Source of the DNA: an uncultured Afifella sp.
Lineage (GTDB): Bacteria > Pseudomonadota > Alphaproteobacteria > Rhizobiales > Afifellaceae
DNA: 64,000 bases
Direction: 5' to 3'
Assembly (NCBI GenBank): GCA_947259045.1
Contig: CAMYKZ010000014.1
Location: 1-64,000 of the forward strand
Made by a program: the position numbers and the translations under genes. Numbering within the stretch: the stretch's first letter is position 1; each line of letters opens with the position of its first letter. Positions 1 to 9,233 of the stretch are shown in pieces. Below the pieces are notes generated by a model, which saw only the letters and a list, made by a program, of their open reading frames with translations, searched no databases and was not told the DNA's origin.

Positions 1-525
1 GAATGGGGGTTCCCTATTGCTGACGATCATCGCCTGTTTGAGAAACTGAGTCTGGAGAGTTTTCAATCCGGACTGAGCTGGCGCACAATCCTCGCCAAGC
101 GCGAGAACTTCCGCGCGGCGTTTCTTGATTTCGATTTCGAAAAAATAGCCCGCTTCACGCAGCGTGACATTGACCGTCTGCTGAACGATGAAGGTATCGT
201 CCGCCATCGCGGCAAGATCGAGGCGGTCATCAACAATGCAAGGCAGGCTGGCGAAATCGTCAAGCGGGAAGGCTCGCTGGCAGCGTTCTTCTGGCGTCAT
301 GAACCTGACGCGGACAAGCCCGCCAGACCGCAGACAGCATCGACCTCCACGGAATCGATTGCCCTGTCGAGGGATCTCAAGAAGCGGGGCTGGAAATTCG
401 TCGGACCGACCACGGTGTATGCCTTCATGCAGGCAATGGGATTGATCAACGATCATGTTGAGGATTGCGTGATCAGGGCCGTCGCGGAGCGCAAGCGCAG
501 GAATTTCCGCCGACCGGGTCGCTGA
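1..525 (+). CDS. tag: DNA-3-methyladenine glycosylase I (5' end missing)
   Basis: Base-excision repair enzyme of the Tag family, which removes 3-methyladenine from alkylated DNA. The open frame runs in from the window edge, so the N-terminus with the first zinc-ligand Cys is not visible. What remains (174 codons) shows family landmarks: FQSGLSW and ILAKRENFR in the helical core, KIEAVINNA, the KFVGPTTVYAFMQA block, and the HVEDC segment near the C-terminus that supplies the last zinc-binding His and Cys. The Arg/Lys-rich tail after it is normal for the family. Identity is clear; only the start is unknown. Confidence 0.93.
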   Translation, partial: EWGFPIADDHRLFEKLSLESFQSGLSWRTILAKRENFRAAFLDFDFEKIARFTQRDIDRLLNDEGIVRHRGKIEAVINNARQAGEIVKREGSLAAFFWRHEPDADKPARPQTASTSTESIALSRDLKKRGWKFVGPTTVYAFMQAMGLINDHVEDCVIRAVAERKRRNFRRPGR

Positions 526-578
526 CGTTCGATGCGGTCTCAATTCGACCTGATTCTCATCTTTTTCATGCACCTTTT

Positions 579-893
579 TCATGGACCGGCGCCGGATTGC
601 CGAAGCACAGCCTCAACATCTTCCGCCGCCGCCGTAACCTGACGTTCGATATCCTCCAGATAGGCCTTGTCTTCGGAGCCGAACCGGGTCTCGCCTTCAA
701 TCAGGCTGGCGAGCCGCGTATCCAGCTTCAGGCCGCGCGGGCGGTATTCGCAGACCAGCCGGTCGCCAAGATCGGAACGCTGATAAACCGCCTGTTCCGC
801 CGCGCTGAGCTCGATGCGGCAGAACAATTCGTGCTCCGTTCGCCGAAAAATGACGCCGTAGCGGGTCTCCGTCCAGCGTGTGTGCAATTTCAC
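579..893 (-). CDS. Conserved hypothetical protein, 104 aa
   Basis: I do not recognise a family with certainty. The protein is small, soluble, rich in Arg and Glu, and has no signal peptide or membrane segment. It begins KLHTRWTETRYG and ends with a helical Glu/Ala-rich segment (EDIERQVTAAAEDVEAVL). It starts at a GTG with a good ribosome site (AAGGA, 7 bases upstream). It converges on tag and is divergent from the mutarotase gene, so it is probably its own transcription unit. No function is proposed. Confidence 0.6.
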   Translation of the reverse strand: MKLHTRWTETRYGVIFRRTEHELFCRIELSAAEQAVYQRSDLGDRLVCEYRPRGLKLDTRLASLIEGETRFGSEDKAYLEDIERQVTAAAEDVEAVLRQSGAGP

Positions 894-1030
894 GGCAGGT
901 TCCTTGTCATCCGCGCTGCCGCAAGCCTATCGCCGATCAACAACGCTGCCAATGGTCGTAGCAGGCCCTTGCCAGCGGGCGATGGCTGCGCTTAGCCTGT
1001 CGCCGTGGGTGAACGAACGGGGAAACGCCA

Positions 1031-1483
1031 ATGCTGAAAAACATCAATCCGCTGCTCAACGCGGATGTGCTTTACGCGCTGCGGGCCATGGGCCACGGCG
1101 ATGAACTGGTGATTGCCGATACCAATTTCCCGGCCGACAGTGTCGCCCGGCAGACAGTGCTTGGCGAGGTTCTGCGCATCGACACGCCGACGGCGGCCGA
1201 CGCGGTTGCCGCAATTCTCTCCGTTATGCCGCTTGACGACTTTATCGATGATGCCGCGATGCGCATGGAAATCGTCGATGCGGCCGACGACATTCCGCCG
1301 GTTCAGCGCGAGGTCCAGGCGGTGATCGACAATGCCGAAGGCAAGTCCTGGCCGATGGGATCGATCGAACGGTTTGCGTTTTATGAGCGCGCCAAAAACG
1401 CCTATTGCGTCATCCAGACCGGCGAGCGACGGTTTTATGGCTGTTTCGTCTTTTCCAAGGGCGTTGTTCCGCCGGAGGCGTGA
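1031..1483 (+). CDS. RbsD/FucU-family sugar mutarotase
   Basis: A 150-residue member of the RbsD/FucU fold, which interconverts anomers of monosaccharides such as L-fucose or D-ribose in the cytoplasm. The MGHGDELVIADTNFPA segment near residues 20-35 is the FucU-type signature and supplies the active-site His and Asp; RbsD proper usually has GHTDEIV there. The C-terminal YERAKNAYCVIQTGERR segment is also family-typical. The downstream ribokinase-like gene follows after 47 bases, so the pair probably processes one sugar: mutarotation, then phosphorylation. The exact sugar cannot be read from sequence. Confidence 0.85.
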   Translation: MLKNINPLLNADVLYALRAMGHGDELVIADTNFPADSVARQTVLGEVLRIDTPTAADAVAAILSVMPLDDFIDDAAMRMEIVDAADDIPPVQREVQAVIDNAEGKSWPMGSIERFAFYERAKNAYCVIQTGERRFYGCFVFSKGVVPPEA

Positions 1484-1530
1484 CGCAAACAGCCCGAACG
1501 CCTGCCGGCTCGGTTCAACGGAGGATATCA

Positions 1531-2463
1531 ATGAACGCGCAAGCAACCGGCCGGGTCGCCATCCTCGGCATCTTTGTCGCCGATACGGCCTTCCGCGCCA
1601 GCCGCCAGCCGAATATCGGCGAAACGCTGATCGGGTCTGAATTCAAGCTCGGCCCCGGCGGCAAGGGCTCAAACCAGGCGGTGGCCTGCGCCCGGCTCGG
1701 CGCGGACGTGTCGATCATCACCAGCCTCGGCAAAGACGATTTCGCCGAGATCGCACTGAACACCTGGCAAAGCGAAGGCGTCAAACCGGTCGTCAGGCGC
1801 GTGGCCGACAATTATACCGGCGCCGCCTATATCTTCATTGCCGAAGAGACCGGCGACAATGCCATCATTGTCTGTCCCGGCGCCGCAATGACCATTTCCG
1901 CCGCCCAGGTCGAAGAGGCCCGGCAGACGATCGAGCAGGCTGACGTCTTCATTACCCAGCTCGAACAGCCGGTGGAAGCGGCGCAACGCGGGCTGGAAAT
2001 CGCCCGCGCCGCAGGGGTGACGACAATCTTCAACCCGGCCCCGGCGGTGCCGGTCGGCGACGAGCTTTTCCCGTTCTGCGATTTTGTCACGCCGAACGAG
2101 AGCGAGACGGAGGCGCTGACCGGCGTCGCCGTTGCCACGCTCGAGGATGCCAGGGCGGCCGCAAAGATACTTCTGGCCAAAGGCGTCGGAACGGCCATCA
2201 TCACGCTGGGCGAAAACGGCGTGCTGATCCACAATGGTGAAATGTCGGAGCATATCCCGGCAATCCAGGTTGCACCGGTGGTGGAAACCACCGGCGCGGG
2301 CGACGCATTCAACGGCGCCATGGCAACTGCACTTGCCCGCGGTATGCCACCGCTCGAGGCCGCGCGCTTCGGCTGTGCCGTGGCAGGCATTTCCGTGACA
2401 CGCGCTGGCACCGCGCCGTCCATGCCGACGCTTGCAGAGGCAGAAGCGGTCTATCGCGGCTGA
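1531..2463 (+). CDS. rbsK: Ribokinase (PfkB family)
   Basis: Cytoplasmic ATP-dependent sugar kinase of 310 residues, phosphorylating ribose or a similar sugar at O5. It shows the PfkB N-terminal signature (GPGGKGSNQAVACARLG, residues about 41-57) and the C-terminal catalytic motif ETTGAGDAFNGA, in which the Asp is the base and the GAGD loop is the anion hole. The start is the ATG 8 bases after GGAGG; a longer in-frame extension upstream lacks a ribosome site and overlaps the mutarotase gene. It ends immediately beside the convergent creatininase gene with no spacer. Substrate could be another pentose. Confidence 0.88.
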   Translation: MNAQATGRVAILGIFVADTAFRASRQPNIGETLIGSEFKLGPGGKGSNQAVACARLGADVSIITSLGKDDFAEIALNTWQSEGVKPVVRRVADNYTGAAYIFIAEETGDNAIIVCPGAAMTISAAQVEEARQTIEQADVFITQLEQPVEAAQRGLEIARAAGVTTIFNPAPAVPVGDELFPFCDFVTPNESETEALTGVAVATLEDARAAAKILLAKGVGTAIITLGENGVLIHNGEMSEHIPAIQVAPVVETTGAGDAFNGAMATALARGMPPLEAARFGCAVAGISVTRAGTAPSMPTLAEAEAVYRG

Positions 2464-3264
2464 TCAGCCCGCATCGAACCGGCTGATATCGAAAGCCTCG
2501 ACTTCTTTCAAATAGGCAATGAAACCGTCGGCCTGATGGATTGCCGTTGTTTTGCCCTTTCGTGCCGTTGCAATCGACGCATTGCCGACCGTGCCGTGCG
2601 GATTGAGGTCAGAGGCGATCCAGCCATAGGCGGTCGTGCCGGTCGGCCGCAACCGGTCCGCCGGCGCGATCTCCTCAGCCGACGAGTGGAAATGGATGGC
2701 GTGATCCATATCCACCAGGTCAGGCCGGAAATGCAGCATCAACGAGGTTTCCACATCGCCGCCATGGATGCCGTAGGCGATTTCGTCTGCCGTATAGAGG
2801 CCGTCGGGATGGCCGAATGCGCCCCACTGGCTTTTGGCGACCAGCATGCCGGCCTGCACCCGCAATTCGCGTGCGACGATGCCGATCACTTCGACATTGC
2901 CGCCATGGGAATTGACGATCACCATTTTGCGCACCCCGGCGCGGGCGACCGATAGCCCGATTTCAAGCCACAGTCCGATCACCAGATCGGCCGGCAGCGT
3001 CAGGGTGCCGGGCGCATGCAGATGTTCGTTCGACTTGCCGACGGACTGGACCGGCAGGATACGCACATCGAGATCATCGGGAATGCGCTCGCCCATTGTC
3101 GCCAGCATGCCCTGATTGATGATCGTGTCGACACCCACCGGCAGATGCGGCCCGTGCTGTTCGATCGCAGCCGTCGGCAGGATGGCGATGGTCTTCGCCG
3201 GATCGATTTCGCCGAATTCGGTGGTGCGGTAATCGGCCCAGTGCAATCGGCGTGTCATGATCAT
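2464..3264 (-). CDS. Creatininase-family amidohydrolase
   Basis: A metal-dependent amidohydrolase of the creatininase/MftE/FAPy-deformylase superfamily, 266 residues. Metal ligands are visible in order: Glu and His of IEQHGPHLPVGVD (about residues 34-46), NSHGGN near 119-124, and the later Glu in HGGDVETS. Known members hydrolyse cyclic amides such as creatinine or formamidopyrimidines, so the substrate is not set by homology. Two start codons lie 6 bases apart (3264 and 3258), both behind GAGG; the first is taken. It converges on rbsK with zero spacing and is followed upstream by another minus-strand hydrolase gene. Confidence 0.85.
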   Translation of the reverse strand: MIMTRRLHWADYRTTEFGEIDPAKTIAILPTAAIEQHGPHLPVGVDTIINQGMLATMGERIPDDLDVRILPVQSVGKSNEHLHAPGTLTLPADLVIGLWLEIGLSVARAGVRKMVIVNSHGGNVEVIGIVARELRVQAGMLVAKSQWGAFGHPDGLYTADEIAYGIHGGDVETSLMLHFRPDLVDMDHAIHFHSSAEEIAPADRLRPTGTTAYGWIASDLNPHGTVGNASIATARKGKTTAIHQADGFIAYLKEVEAFDISRFDAG

Positions 3265-3378
3265 TCAGCCTCTTTCAGTCGGTTTAGGTCAGCCGTTCTA
3301 TATATCATTCTGCGGCAATCATGCCGCGATAGTGCCGAGATTCCGTGCCATTCGCCACGACGCTTTTGGCCCGAGCGC

Positions 3379-4050
3379 TCAACCGGCAGCAAACGGCAGC
3401 GATCCGATATGGTCAGCAACGAACGTGCCAAGCCTAGCATGGTCCGGCGGATCGAAGTGGATACCGTCAACCGGGCTTGACCGGATGACCGATCCGGCGT
3501 CGATGAAGCCAATGCCGTGGCGCTCGGCAATTGCGGAGTAAAGCGATGCGAACAGGGCTGATTTTTCCGCGCCGCCGGCGAACATCGCCGCCAGACAGCC
3601 GGTTTCCAGGATCGGCGGCGGCGCGATCAGCAACATCGCCGGAGCCTTGCGCGCCGGGCCGCAATCGCTGGCCAGAACGGTCAGGATCAGGCGGCTGAGG
3701 GAGCGGGCAATATCGCCCGCCGGCAGCGCAAACCGCGCCTTCAGATCGTTGGTTCCCAGCATCACGATCACCATGTCGATCGGCGTATGGCTCTCAAGCG
3801 CGACGGGCAGCGCCGCAAGCCCGTTTTTATGGGCGCCTTCCACCGCGTCGGAATGGACAGTGGTGCGGCCCGGATGGCCTTCCTCGATGATCTGCCAGCC
3901 TTGGCCCAGCGCCGCTGACATCCGGCCCGGCCAGCGCTCGCCCGGCATCATCCGGCGCTTGTCGTCCAGGTGCTGCATCGGTTGCGTGCCATGGGTGTTG
4001 GAATCGCCGAAACACAGGATCGAGCGGTTCATGGCAGAACTTTCTGTCAT
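3379..4050 (-). CDS. SGNH/GDSL-type hydrolase (arylesterase-like)
   Basis: An SGNH-fold esterase. Block I holds the nucleophile in FGDSNTHG near the N-terminus, block III is MLGTNDLK, and block V is VDGIHFDPPDH with the catalytic Asp/His pair. No signal peptide is visible, so it is probably cytoplasmic. The frame allows two starts; the second (ATG at 4032, giving MNRSILCFGDSN) fits the family better because block I normally sits within a few residues of the start. It is in the same orientation as the creatininase gene, 114 bases upstream of it, and could be co-transcribed. Substrate unknown. Confidence 0.85.
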   Translation of the reverse strand: MTESSAMNRSILCFGDSNTHGTQPMQHLDDKRRMMPGERWPGRMSAALGQGWQIIEEGHPGRTTVHSDAVEGAHKNGLAALPVALESHTPIDMVIVMLGTNDLKARFALPAGDIARSLSRLILTVLASDCGPARKAPAMLLIAPPPILETGCLAAMFAGGAEKSALFASLYSAIAERHGIGFIDAGSVIRSSPVDGIHFDPPDHARLGTFVADHIGSLPFAAG

Positions 4051-4268
4051 CGGGGGGACCGAAAACTGTCATTATGCTGCCGGTTGAATGTCATGCTGTT
4101 TGCGTGCCTATTTGCCTTGCCGCTGCGACTTTCCGGCAATCATGGCGCGACGCCGGATGCCGCGCAAGGGACGGATTGGCGGTTCTGCCGCCATTTGGCC
4201 CGGATTTTACTGTTCGTACGCATCCACAATTTGTTAGTTTTGTGCCGATAATGACAGGTAGGCAAAAC

Positions 4269-4901
4269 ATGAAAGAGGCCAGAGGCGTGGAAATCCGGGT
4301 TCATGAGGGCGATCTGCCCGATCTTTCCAACTATAGCGACAGCGTGGCGGTGGACAGCGAAACCATGGGTCTGAAGCCCCATCGCGACCGGCTTTGTGTC
4401 GTTCAGCTGTCTCCGGGCGATGGAACCGTCGATGTGGTGCGCATTGCCAAGGGGCAGGAAGACGCGCCGATGCTGACGGCGCTGATGGCGGATCCGGCGG
4501 TGCTCAAACTGTTTCATTTCGGCCGTTTCGATATTGCCGTTCTCAAACATGCCTTCGGTGTCGACGTTTCTCCGGTCTGGTGCACCAAGATCGCCTCAAG
4601 GCTGGTGCGGACCTATACCGACAGGCACAGTCTGAAGGAACTGGTGCGTGAATGTCTTGGCATTGAACTGTCCAAGGTTCAGCAATCATCGGACTGGGGC
4701 GCAGACACGCTGAGCCAGGAACAGCTTGAATATGCCGCCTCCGACGTGCTGCACCTGCACGCACTGAAAGACATTCTGAGTGAGCGCCTGAAACGCGAGA
4801 ACCGGCTTGAGGTCGCAGAAGCCTGTTTCTCGTTTCTGCCGATGCGGGCCCGGCTTGATCTGCTGGGATGGGACGAGACGGATATTTTTGCTCATTCGTA
4901 A
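4269..4901 (+). CDS. rnd: Short ribonuclease D-type 3'-5' exonuclease
   Basis: A DEDDy exonuclease that trims RNA 3' ends. At about 210 residues it consists of the catalytic domain alone and lacks the HRDC domains of long RNase D, as is common in alphaproteobacteria. The four acidic positions are visible: Asp and Glu in VDSETMGL, Asp in HFGRFDIAVL, and Tyr/Asp in EYAASDVLHL. The start chosen is the ATG behind AGGTAGG; the frame is open further upstream but that part has no ribosome site and non-family sequence. It is divergent from the SGNH hydrolase gene. Confidence 0.87.
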   Translation: MKEARGVEIRVHEGDLPDLSNYSDSVAVDSETMGLKPHRDRLCVVQLSPGDGTVDVVRIAKGQEDAPMLTALMADPAVLKLFHFGRFDIAVLKHAFGVDVSPVWCTKIASRLVRTYTDRHSLKELVRECLGIELSKVQQSSDWGADTLSQEQLEYAASDVLHLHALKDILSERLKRENRLEVAEACFSFLPMRARLDLLGWDETDIFAHS

Positions 4902-4933
4902 AGCGGATCCGCTGCTTCTGTGCGGCCGCACAG
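4902..4933. repeat. Two adjacent perfect palindromes
   Basis: Directly after the rnd stop codon lie a 12-base perfect palindrome (AGCGGATCCGCT, 4902-4913) and, after four bases, a 16-base perfect palindrome (CTGTGCGGCCGCACAG, 4918-4933). Either could form a stem in the rnd transcript, but no T run follows, so this is not a standard intrinsic terminator. Function unknown. Confidence 0.5.
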
Positions 4934-5069
4934 CCGCCGGTGTGCAAATAGGCGGTATTTCCGCTATAGCGAATTGGTACGTGCAATCTGCGCCACACGG
5001 GCACATATAGGCTGTATTGCCCGCGCTTGAAGATATGGCGCCGATTGAAGAAACGAAGCAGGAGCCGCA

Positions 5070-5837
5070 TTGACGTTTGCCGATAGCCCACTAGACGCAT
5101 ATTCAGCCGGCCCGGATGGCCGGGCGAGCGAGCGCGACATTCGCCGCAAGGCCTATCGCTCGGCGCGGCGGCATAGTCTGCTGGTGCGGGTGCTGCGGTA
5201 TATGCTGCCGGCATCCGGAGTTCTGGCGGTCGGCGTGCTGATTGCCCTGTCGTGGATATTCACGCCCGGGCAATTCAATATCACCGTTGCCCGCACGTCG
5301 ATCACCGGCAACGGTATCGTCATGGAACGGCCGACCCTGACCGGGTTCGACAAGGATAATCGGCGCTACCAGGTATCCGCGGATACCGCTATCCAGAATA
5401 TCACCACGCCAAATGAGGTGCGGCTGAACGATATCAGTGCCGAAATCACCCTGCCGGACAAGGGTTCGGCAACGATCACTGCCGCAGGCGGAGACTATGA
5501 CAACAAGACAAGTACCCTGAAACTGATCGGTCCGATCAAGGTGGATTCGACATTTGGCTACAAGCTCAGCATGAAAAATGCCGATATTGACCTGGATGCG
5601 GGAACGCTGAAGTCGAAAAACCCGGTGACCATCCGCTATCAGGACAGCGAGATTACCGGCGATACCATGTCCGTCAGCGAAGGCGGCAAGGTCGTTGTTC
5701 TGGAAGGCCGGGTTGAATCCCACCTGATGCCGCCAAAACGTCCTGCCGATGCCGCAAAAGGCGAGGGCAAGAAGACGAAAGACGCAGCGGAGACGCCGCA
5801 ATCGATTAACGAGCTGATAGAGAGTGCGCCGAAATGA
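5070..5837 (+). CDS. lptC: LPS export protein LptC
   Basis: Inner-membrane bitopic component of the Lpt bridge that carries lipopolysaccharide from LptBFG to LptA. A cytoplasmic N-terminus is followed by one membrane helix (about residues 44-68, LPASGVLAVGVLIALSWIF) and a periplasmic beta-jellyroll of the OstA-like fold. The gene starts at TTG, with GGAG five bases upstream; no ATG fits. The C-terminal Lys/Asp-rich tail is long compared with gammaproteobacterial LptC. The stop overlaps the start of lptA (ATGA), so the two are translationally coupled. Confidence 0.88.
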   Translation: MTFADSPLDAYSAGPDGRASERDIRRKAYRSARRHSLLVRVLRYMLPASGVLAVGVLIALSWIFTPGQFNITVARTSITGNGIVMERPTLTGFDKDNRRYQVSADTAIQNITTPNEVRLNDISAEITLPDKGSATITAAGGDYDNKTSTLKLIGPIKVDSTFGYKLSMKNADIDLDAGTLKSKNPVTIRYQDSEITGDTMSVSEGGKVVVLEGRVESHLMPPKRPADAAKGEGKKTKDAAETPQSINELIESAPK

Positions 5838-6418
5838 ATGAATTCCGAGCAATGATGACAATGGCCCGGACCGGTTTCCAGGCCGGCATGCTGGCTCTTT
5901 CACTTGCCATGTCGCTTGTCATGTCATTGGCGCCGGCGGCGGCCCAGGACGCGAGCAAGGCGTTTAAAGGTTTTTCGTCGACGTCGAACGACCCGATTCA
6001 GATCGAGGCTGACCGGCTTGAGGTCCGCGACGAAGAGAAGATTGCCATCTACAAGGGCAATGTTCGCGTCCGGCAGGGCGAAACGCTTCTGAAGACCGCC
6101 GAATTGCGGGTCCATTATCTCGGCGAGGCGTCCAGCGGCGCCCCGGGCTCCGGCGTTGACCGCATCGAAACGGCCGGGCCGTTGACTGTTCAGTCTGGAA
6201 AACAGACCGCATCAGGCGACAAGGCGCTGTTTGAAATGGCCAAGGATCTGGTCACCCTGACCGGCAATGTGATACTGACGGAAGGCGACAGCGTTGTTCG
6301 CGGTGACCTTCTGGTCGTCGACCTGAAAGCCAAGAAAGCCCGGATGAGCGGCGGTGGATCGTCAGCCGGCGGACGGGTTCAGACGGTGATCAATCCGGCT
6401 GAAAAGAAGCGCAAATGA
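5834..6418 (+). CDS. lptA: LPS export periplasmic protein LptA
   Basis: Periplasmic LPS-binding bridge protein of the LptA/OstA family. A Sec signal peptide occupies about residues 1-38 and ends APAAAQD, followed by the OstA core beginning DPIQIEADRLEVRDEEKIAIYKG. The beta-jellyroll repeats (VRQGETLLKTAELRVHY; LTGNVILTEGDSVVRGD) are intact. It overlaps lptC by four bases and precedes lptB by about 110 bases, the usual order in this class. The tail is Lys/Gly-rich and probably disordered. Confidence 0.92.
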   Translation: MNEFRAMMTMARTGFQAGMLALSLAMSLVMSLAPAAAQDASKAFKGFSSTSNDPIQIEADRLEVRDEEKIAIYKGNVRVRQGETLLKTAELRVHYLGEASSGAPGSGVDRIETAGPLTVQSGKQTASGDKALFEMAKDLVTLTGNVILTEGDSVVRGDLLVVDLKAKKARMSGGGSSAGGRVQTVINPAEKKRK

Positions 6419-6527
6419 GTTGAGCGCGCGGCAGTAGGCCCGGCGCCGGACGGCCGGATTTTCATTAATCCTGAAGCGGTATATTTGACCATGCCGGGCT
6501 TGGCGCCGGCGGATCGGAACAGAACAG

Positions 6528-7364
6528 TTGAACCGGCACAACGATGATCGCCCTGTGACCCATATGACCCGGCCTGCCGATGACCGGCAGGGCGTCCGGC
6601 TGTCTGCCGGCGCGCCGGCTGACGAAACGCCATCACAATCCGAAGGCTGGCTCGTTGCCCGCGGCTTGCGCCGCGCCTTCAAGGGCCGGACGGTTGTGCA
6701 GGATGTTTCTCTTGCCCTTCGCCGCGGCGAGGCGGTTGGCCTGCTTGGCCCGAACGGCGCGGGCAAGACGACGGTCTTCTATATGATCACCGGCCTGATC
6801 AGGCCCGACGCCGGCCGTATCGAGCTTGACGGACATGATGTGACCTCGCTGCCGATGTACCAGCGGGCCCGGATGGGCATCGGCTATCTGCCGCAGGAAG
6901 CGTCGATTTTTCGCGGCCTGAATGTTGAAGACAATATCCGCGCCGTGCTGGAAATCGTCGAACCGAACCGCAAGGCGCGTGAACATGAACTGGATTCCCT
7001 GCTTGAGGAATTCCGCATCGACCATTTGCGGAAATCCCCCTCCATTGCGCTTTCCGGCGGCGAGCGCAGACGCTGCGAGATTGCCAGGGCGCTGGCCAGC
7101 CGGCCGGCTTTCATGCTGCTCGACGAACCGTTTGCCGGCATTGATCCGATTGCCGTCGGTGACATCCAGGTCCTTGTCCGTCATCTGACCAGCCGTGGCA
7201 TCGGCGTTCTGATCACCGACCATAATGTGCGCGAAACCCTCGGCCTGATCGACCGCGCCTATATCATCCATTCCGGCCATGTGCTGACAGAGGGCCAGCC
7301 GGAGGCGATCGTCGCCAACCCGGAAGTCAGGCGGGTTTATCTCGGCGAACAGTTCCGTCTCTGA
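6528..7364 (+). CDS. lptB: LPS export ABC transporter ATPase LptB
   Basis: Cytoplasmic ATPase that powers LPS extraction together with LptF/LptG, which are not in this window. Walker A is GPNGAGKTT, the signature is LSGGERRRCEIARAL, Walker B is FMLLDEPFAGID, and the switch His is in LITDHNVRETL. The core begins near residue 40, so about 40 N-terminal residues are extra. The true start is uncertain: TTG at 6528, GTG at 6555 or ATG at 6564 are all in frame and none has a strong ribosome site. Followed by rpoN after a gap of nearly 200 bases. Confidence 0.93.
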   Translation: MNRHNDDRPVTHMTRPADDRQGVRLSAGAPADETPSQSEGWLVARGLRRAFKGRTVVQDVSLALRRGEAVGLLGPNGAGKTTVFYMITGLIRPDAGRIELDGHDVTSLPMYQRARMGIGYLPQEASIFRGLNVEDNIRAVLEIVEPNRKAREHELDSLLEEFRIDHLRKSPSIALSGGERRRCEIARALASRPAFMLLDEPFAGIDPIAVGDIQVLVRHLTSRGIGVLITDHNVRETLGLIDRAYIIHSGHVLTEGQPEAIVANPEVRRVYLGEQFRL

Positions 7365-7558
7365 GCCGGGTTTTGCGGCGCCATGACGGGTGCGGACAGG
7401 TTGACATTAACCGTTAACCGGATGACGCCGGGCAAGATACTTCACCTGACACCCGATTTCATGCAAGAGTCGGGCCAACCGGAGTCCGATCGAACCTGAG
7501 CCGCCGGTGCCCGGGTCGCATCGTGTCCCGGTGTGCGAGGAAGTGGTGGGGGTGTCCC

Positions 7559-9091
7559 GTGGCCTTGTCGGCAAAGCTCCAGGTCAAACAAAGCCAGTCG
7601 CTGACGATGACGCCGCAACTGATGCAGGCCATCCGTCTGCTGCAGATGTCCGCTGTCGAGCTTGACCGGTTTGTCGAGGAGGAACTGGCCGAAAATCCGC
7701 TTCTCGCCAGCGCAGATGACGGCGACGGCGCGGCAGATGGCAGTTCGGCACAGGCCGACGGCGCAGCTGCCGAAACCGGTCCGGCCGATCAGCCGGTCGA
7801 CGAGCCGGTTGTCGCTGATATGACCGATATTATCGGATCGGACCAAACGACAGGTTCGGCCGATCTGGACGTTTCAAGCACGGATACCGATCCGGGGTCT
7901 GAGGCAGTCAGCCGGGACCCGCTTCGCGAACGCGCCGCCGGAGTGTCCGGATCCGGCCATGATGAATTTACGCCCGACATTGAGGCGACGCTGGCAGCAA
8001 AACCGGGCCTGAGCGGGCACCTGGAAGATCAGATCCAGGCCATGATGCGGGATCCGACCGACTATGCCATTTCCCTCTCCCTGTTGTCCCACCTCGATCC
8101 CGCCGGTTATCTGACGGTTGCCGTTGCCGACATTGCCCGGGATCTTGCAGTGCCGGAGCAGCATGTTGAGCAGGTTCTGCTGCGGTGTCAGGCGGTCGAG
8201 CCGACCGGTGTCTTTGCCCGCTCGCTGGGCGAATGCCTTGGCTTGCAACTGGCGGATCTCAACCGGCTGGATCCGGCAATTCAGACCCTGCTCGACAATC
8301 TGGCGATGGTTGCAGCCGGCGAGCGGTCTGCGCTGCAGCGCCAATGCGGTGTCAGTGTCGAAGAATTCAATGAGATGCTGGCGGAAATCCGGGCGCTTGA
8401 TCCCAAACCCGGACTGGCGTTCGGCCACGATCCCGTTGCCGTGGCTGTCGCCGATATCCTGGTGCGTGAGGCCCCCGATGGCGGCTGGGCAGTCGAACTG
8501 AACGACGAGGTGCTGCCGCGCGTTCTCGTCAACCGCAGCTATTACGCGCAGATTGCCGACACCGGCAGCAAGCAGGACCGGAAATATATTGTCGACTGCA
8601 TGCAGCAGGCAAGCTGGCTGGAAAAAAGCCTGGACCAGCGCGCCCGCACGATTCTCAAGGTGGCGGGGGAAATCGTCAGCCAGCAGGATGAATTTCTCCG
8701 CCACGGCGTCACCAGGCTCAAACCGCTGAACCTGCGTGTTGTGGCCGATGCCGTCGGGGTGCACGAATCGACCGTCAGCCGGGCAACGGCAAACAAATAT
8801 ATGGCGACCCCGCGCGGCCTGTTTGAATTGAAATTCTTCTTTTCCACCGCGATCATGTCGAGCACCGGCGGCGGCGATCATTCGTCGGAAGCCGTCAAAC
8901 ATCGGATTCGCCAGTTGGTGGACGCCGAATCGGCCGATGCCATTCTGTCGGACGATGCGATCGTCGATCTGCTGCAAAAGGACGGGATTGTCATTGCCCG
9001 GCGAACAGTTGCAAAATACCGTGATCTGCTGAAAATCTCGTCTTCGGTTCAACGGAGGCGGCAGAAACGGCAGGATCTTGCGGCAGAGTGA
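7559..9091 (+). CDS. rpoN: RNA polymerase sigma-54 factor
   Basis: Sigma-54 directs RNA polymerase to -24/-12 promoters and needs enhancer-binding ATPases. The Gln/Leu-rich region I (LQVKQSQSLTMTPQLMQAIRLLQMS) is at the N-terminus, followed by an acidic region II rich in Asp/Ala (about residues 45-145), the core-binding domain, a helix-turn-helix (HESTVSRATANKYMATPRG) and the C-terminal RpoN box ARRTVAKYRDLLKI. The GTG at 7559 gives the canonical N-terminus; an in-frame GTG at 7523 would add 12 unlike residues. Gene order lptB-rpoN-hpf-ptsN is conserved in related bacteria. Confidence 0.94.
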   Translation: MALSAKLQVKQSQSLTMTPQLMQAIRLLQMSAVELDRFVEEELAENPLLASADDGDGAADGSSAQADGAAAETGPADQPVDEPVVADMTDIIGSDQTTGSADLDVSSTDTDPGSEAVSRDPLRERAAGVSGSGHDEFTPDIEATLAAKPGLSGHLEDQIQAMMRDPTDYAISLSLLSHLDPAGYLTVAVADIARDLAVPEQHVEQVLLRCQAVEPTGVFARSLGECLGLQLADLNRLDPAIQTLLDNLAMVAAGERSALQRQCGVSVEEFNEMLAEIRALDPKPGLAFGHDPVAVAVADILVREAPDGGWAVELNDEVLPRVLVNRSYYAQIADTGSKQDRKYIVDCMQQASWLEKSLDQRARTILKVAGEIVSQQDEFLRHGVTRLKPLNLRVVADAVGVHESTVSRATANKYMATPRGLFELKFFFSTAIMSSTGGGDHSSEAVKHRIRQLVDAESADAILSDDAIVDLLQKDGIVIARRTVAKYRDLLKISSSVQRRRQKRQDLAAE

Positions 9092-9233
9092 CAGCCGGCG
9101 GCATCCACAGTCGCGGCGGTGATCCATTGACTTGCGAAGCCGCGGAGATTAAACGTCCGCCTCGCATTGATCGTCGCCTTGAAACGGGCGAATCTGACTG
9201 GAATAATGCAACAACCACTGGACGATCTTAATC

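Noticed and set aside
7401-7440. TTGACA at 7401 as the rpoN promoter
   Set aside because: No acceptable -10 element lies 16-18 bases downstream.
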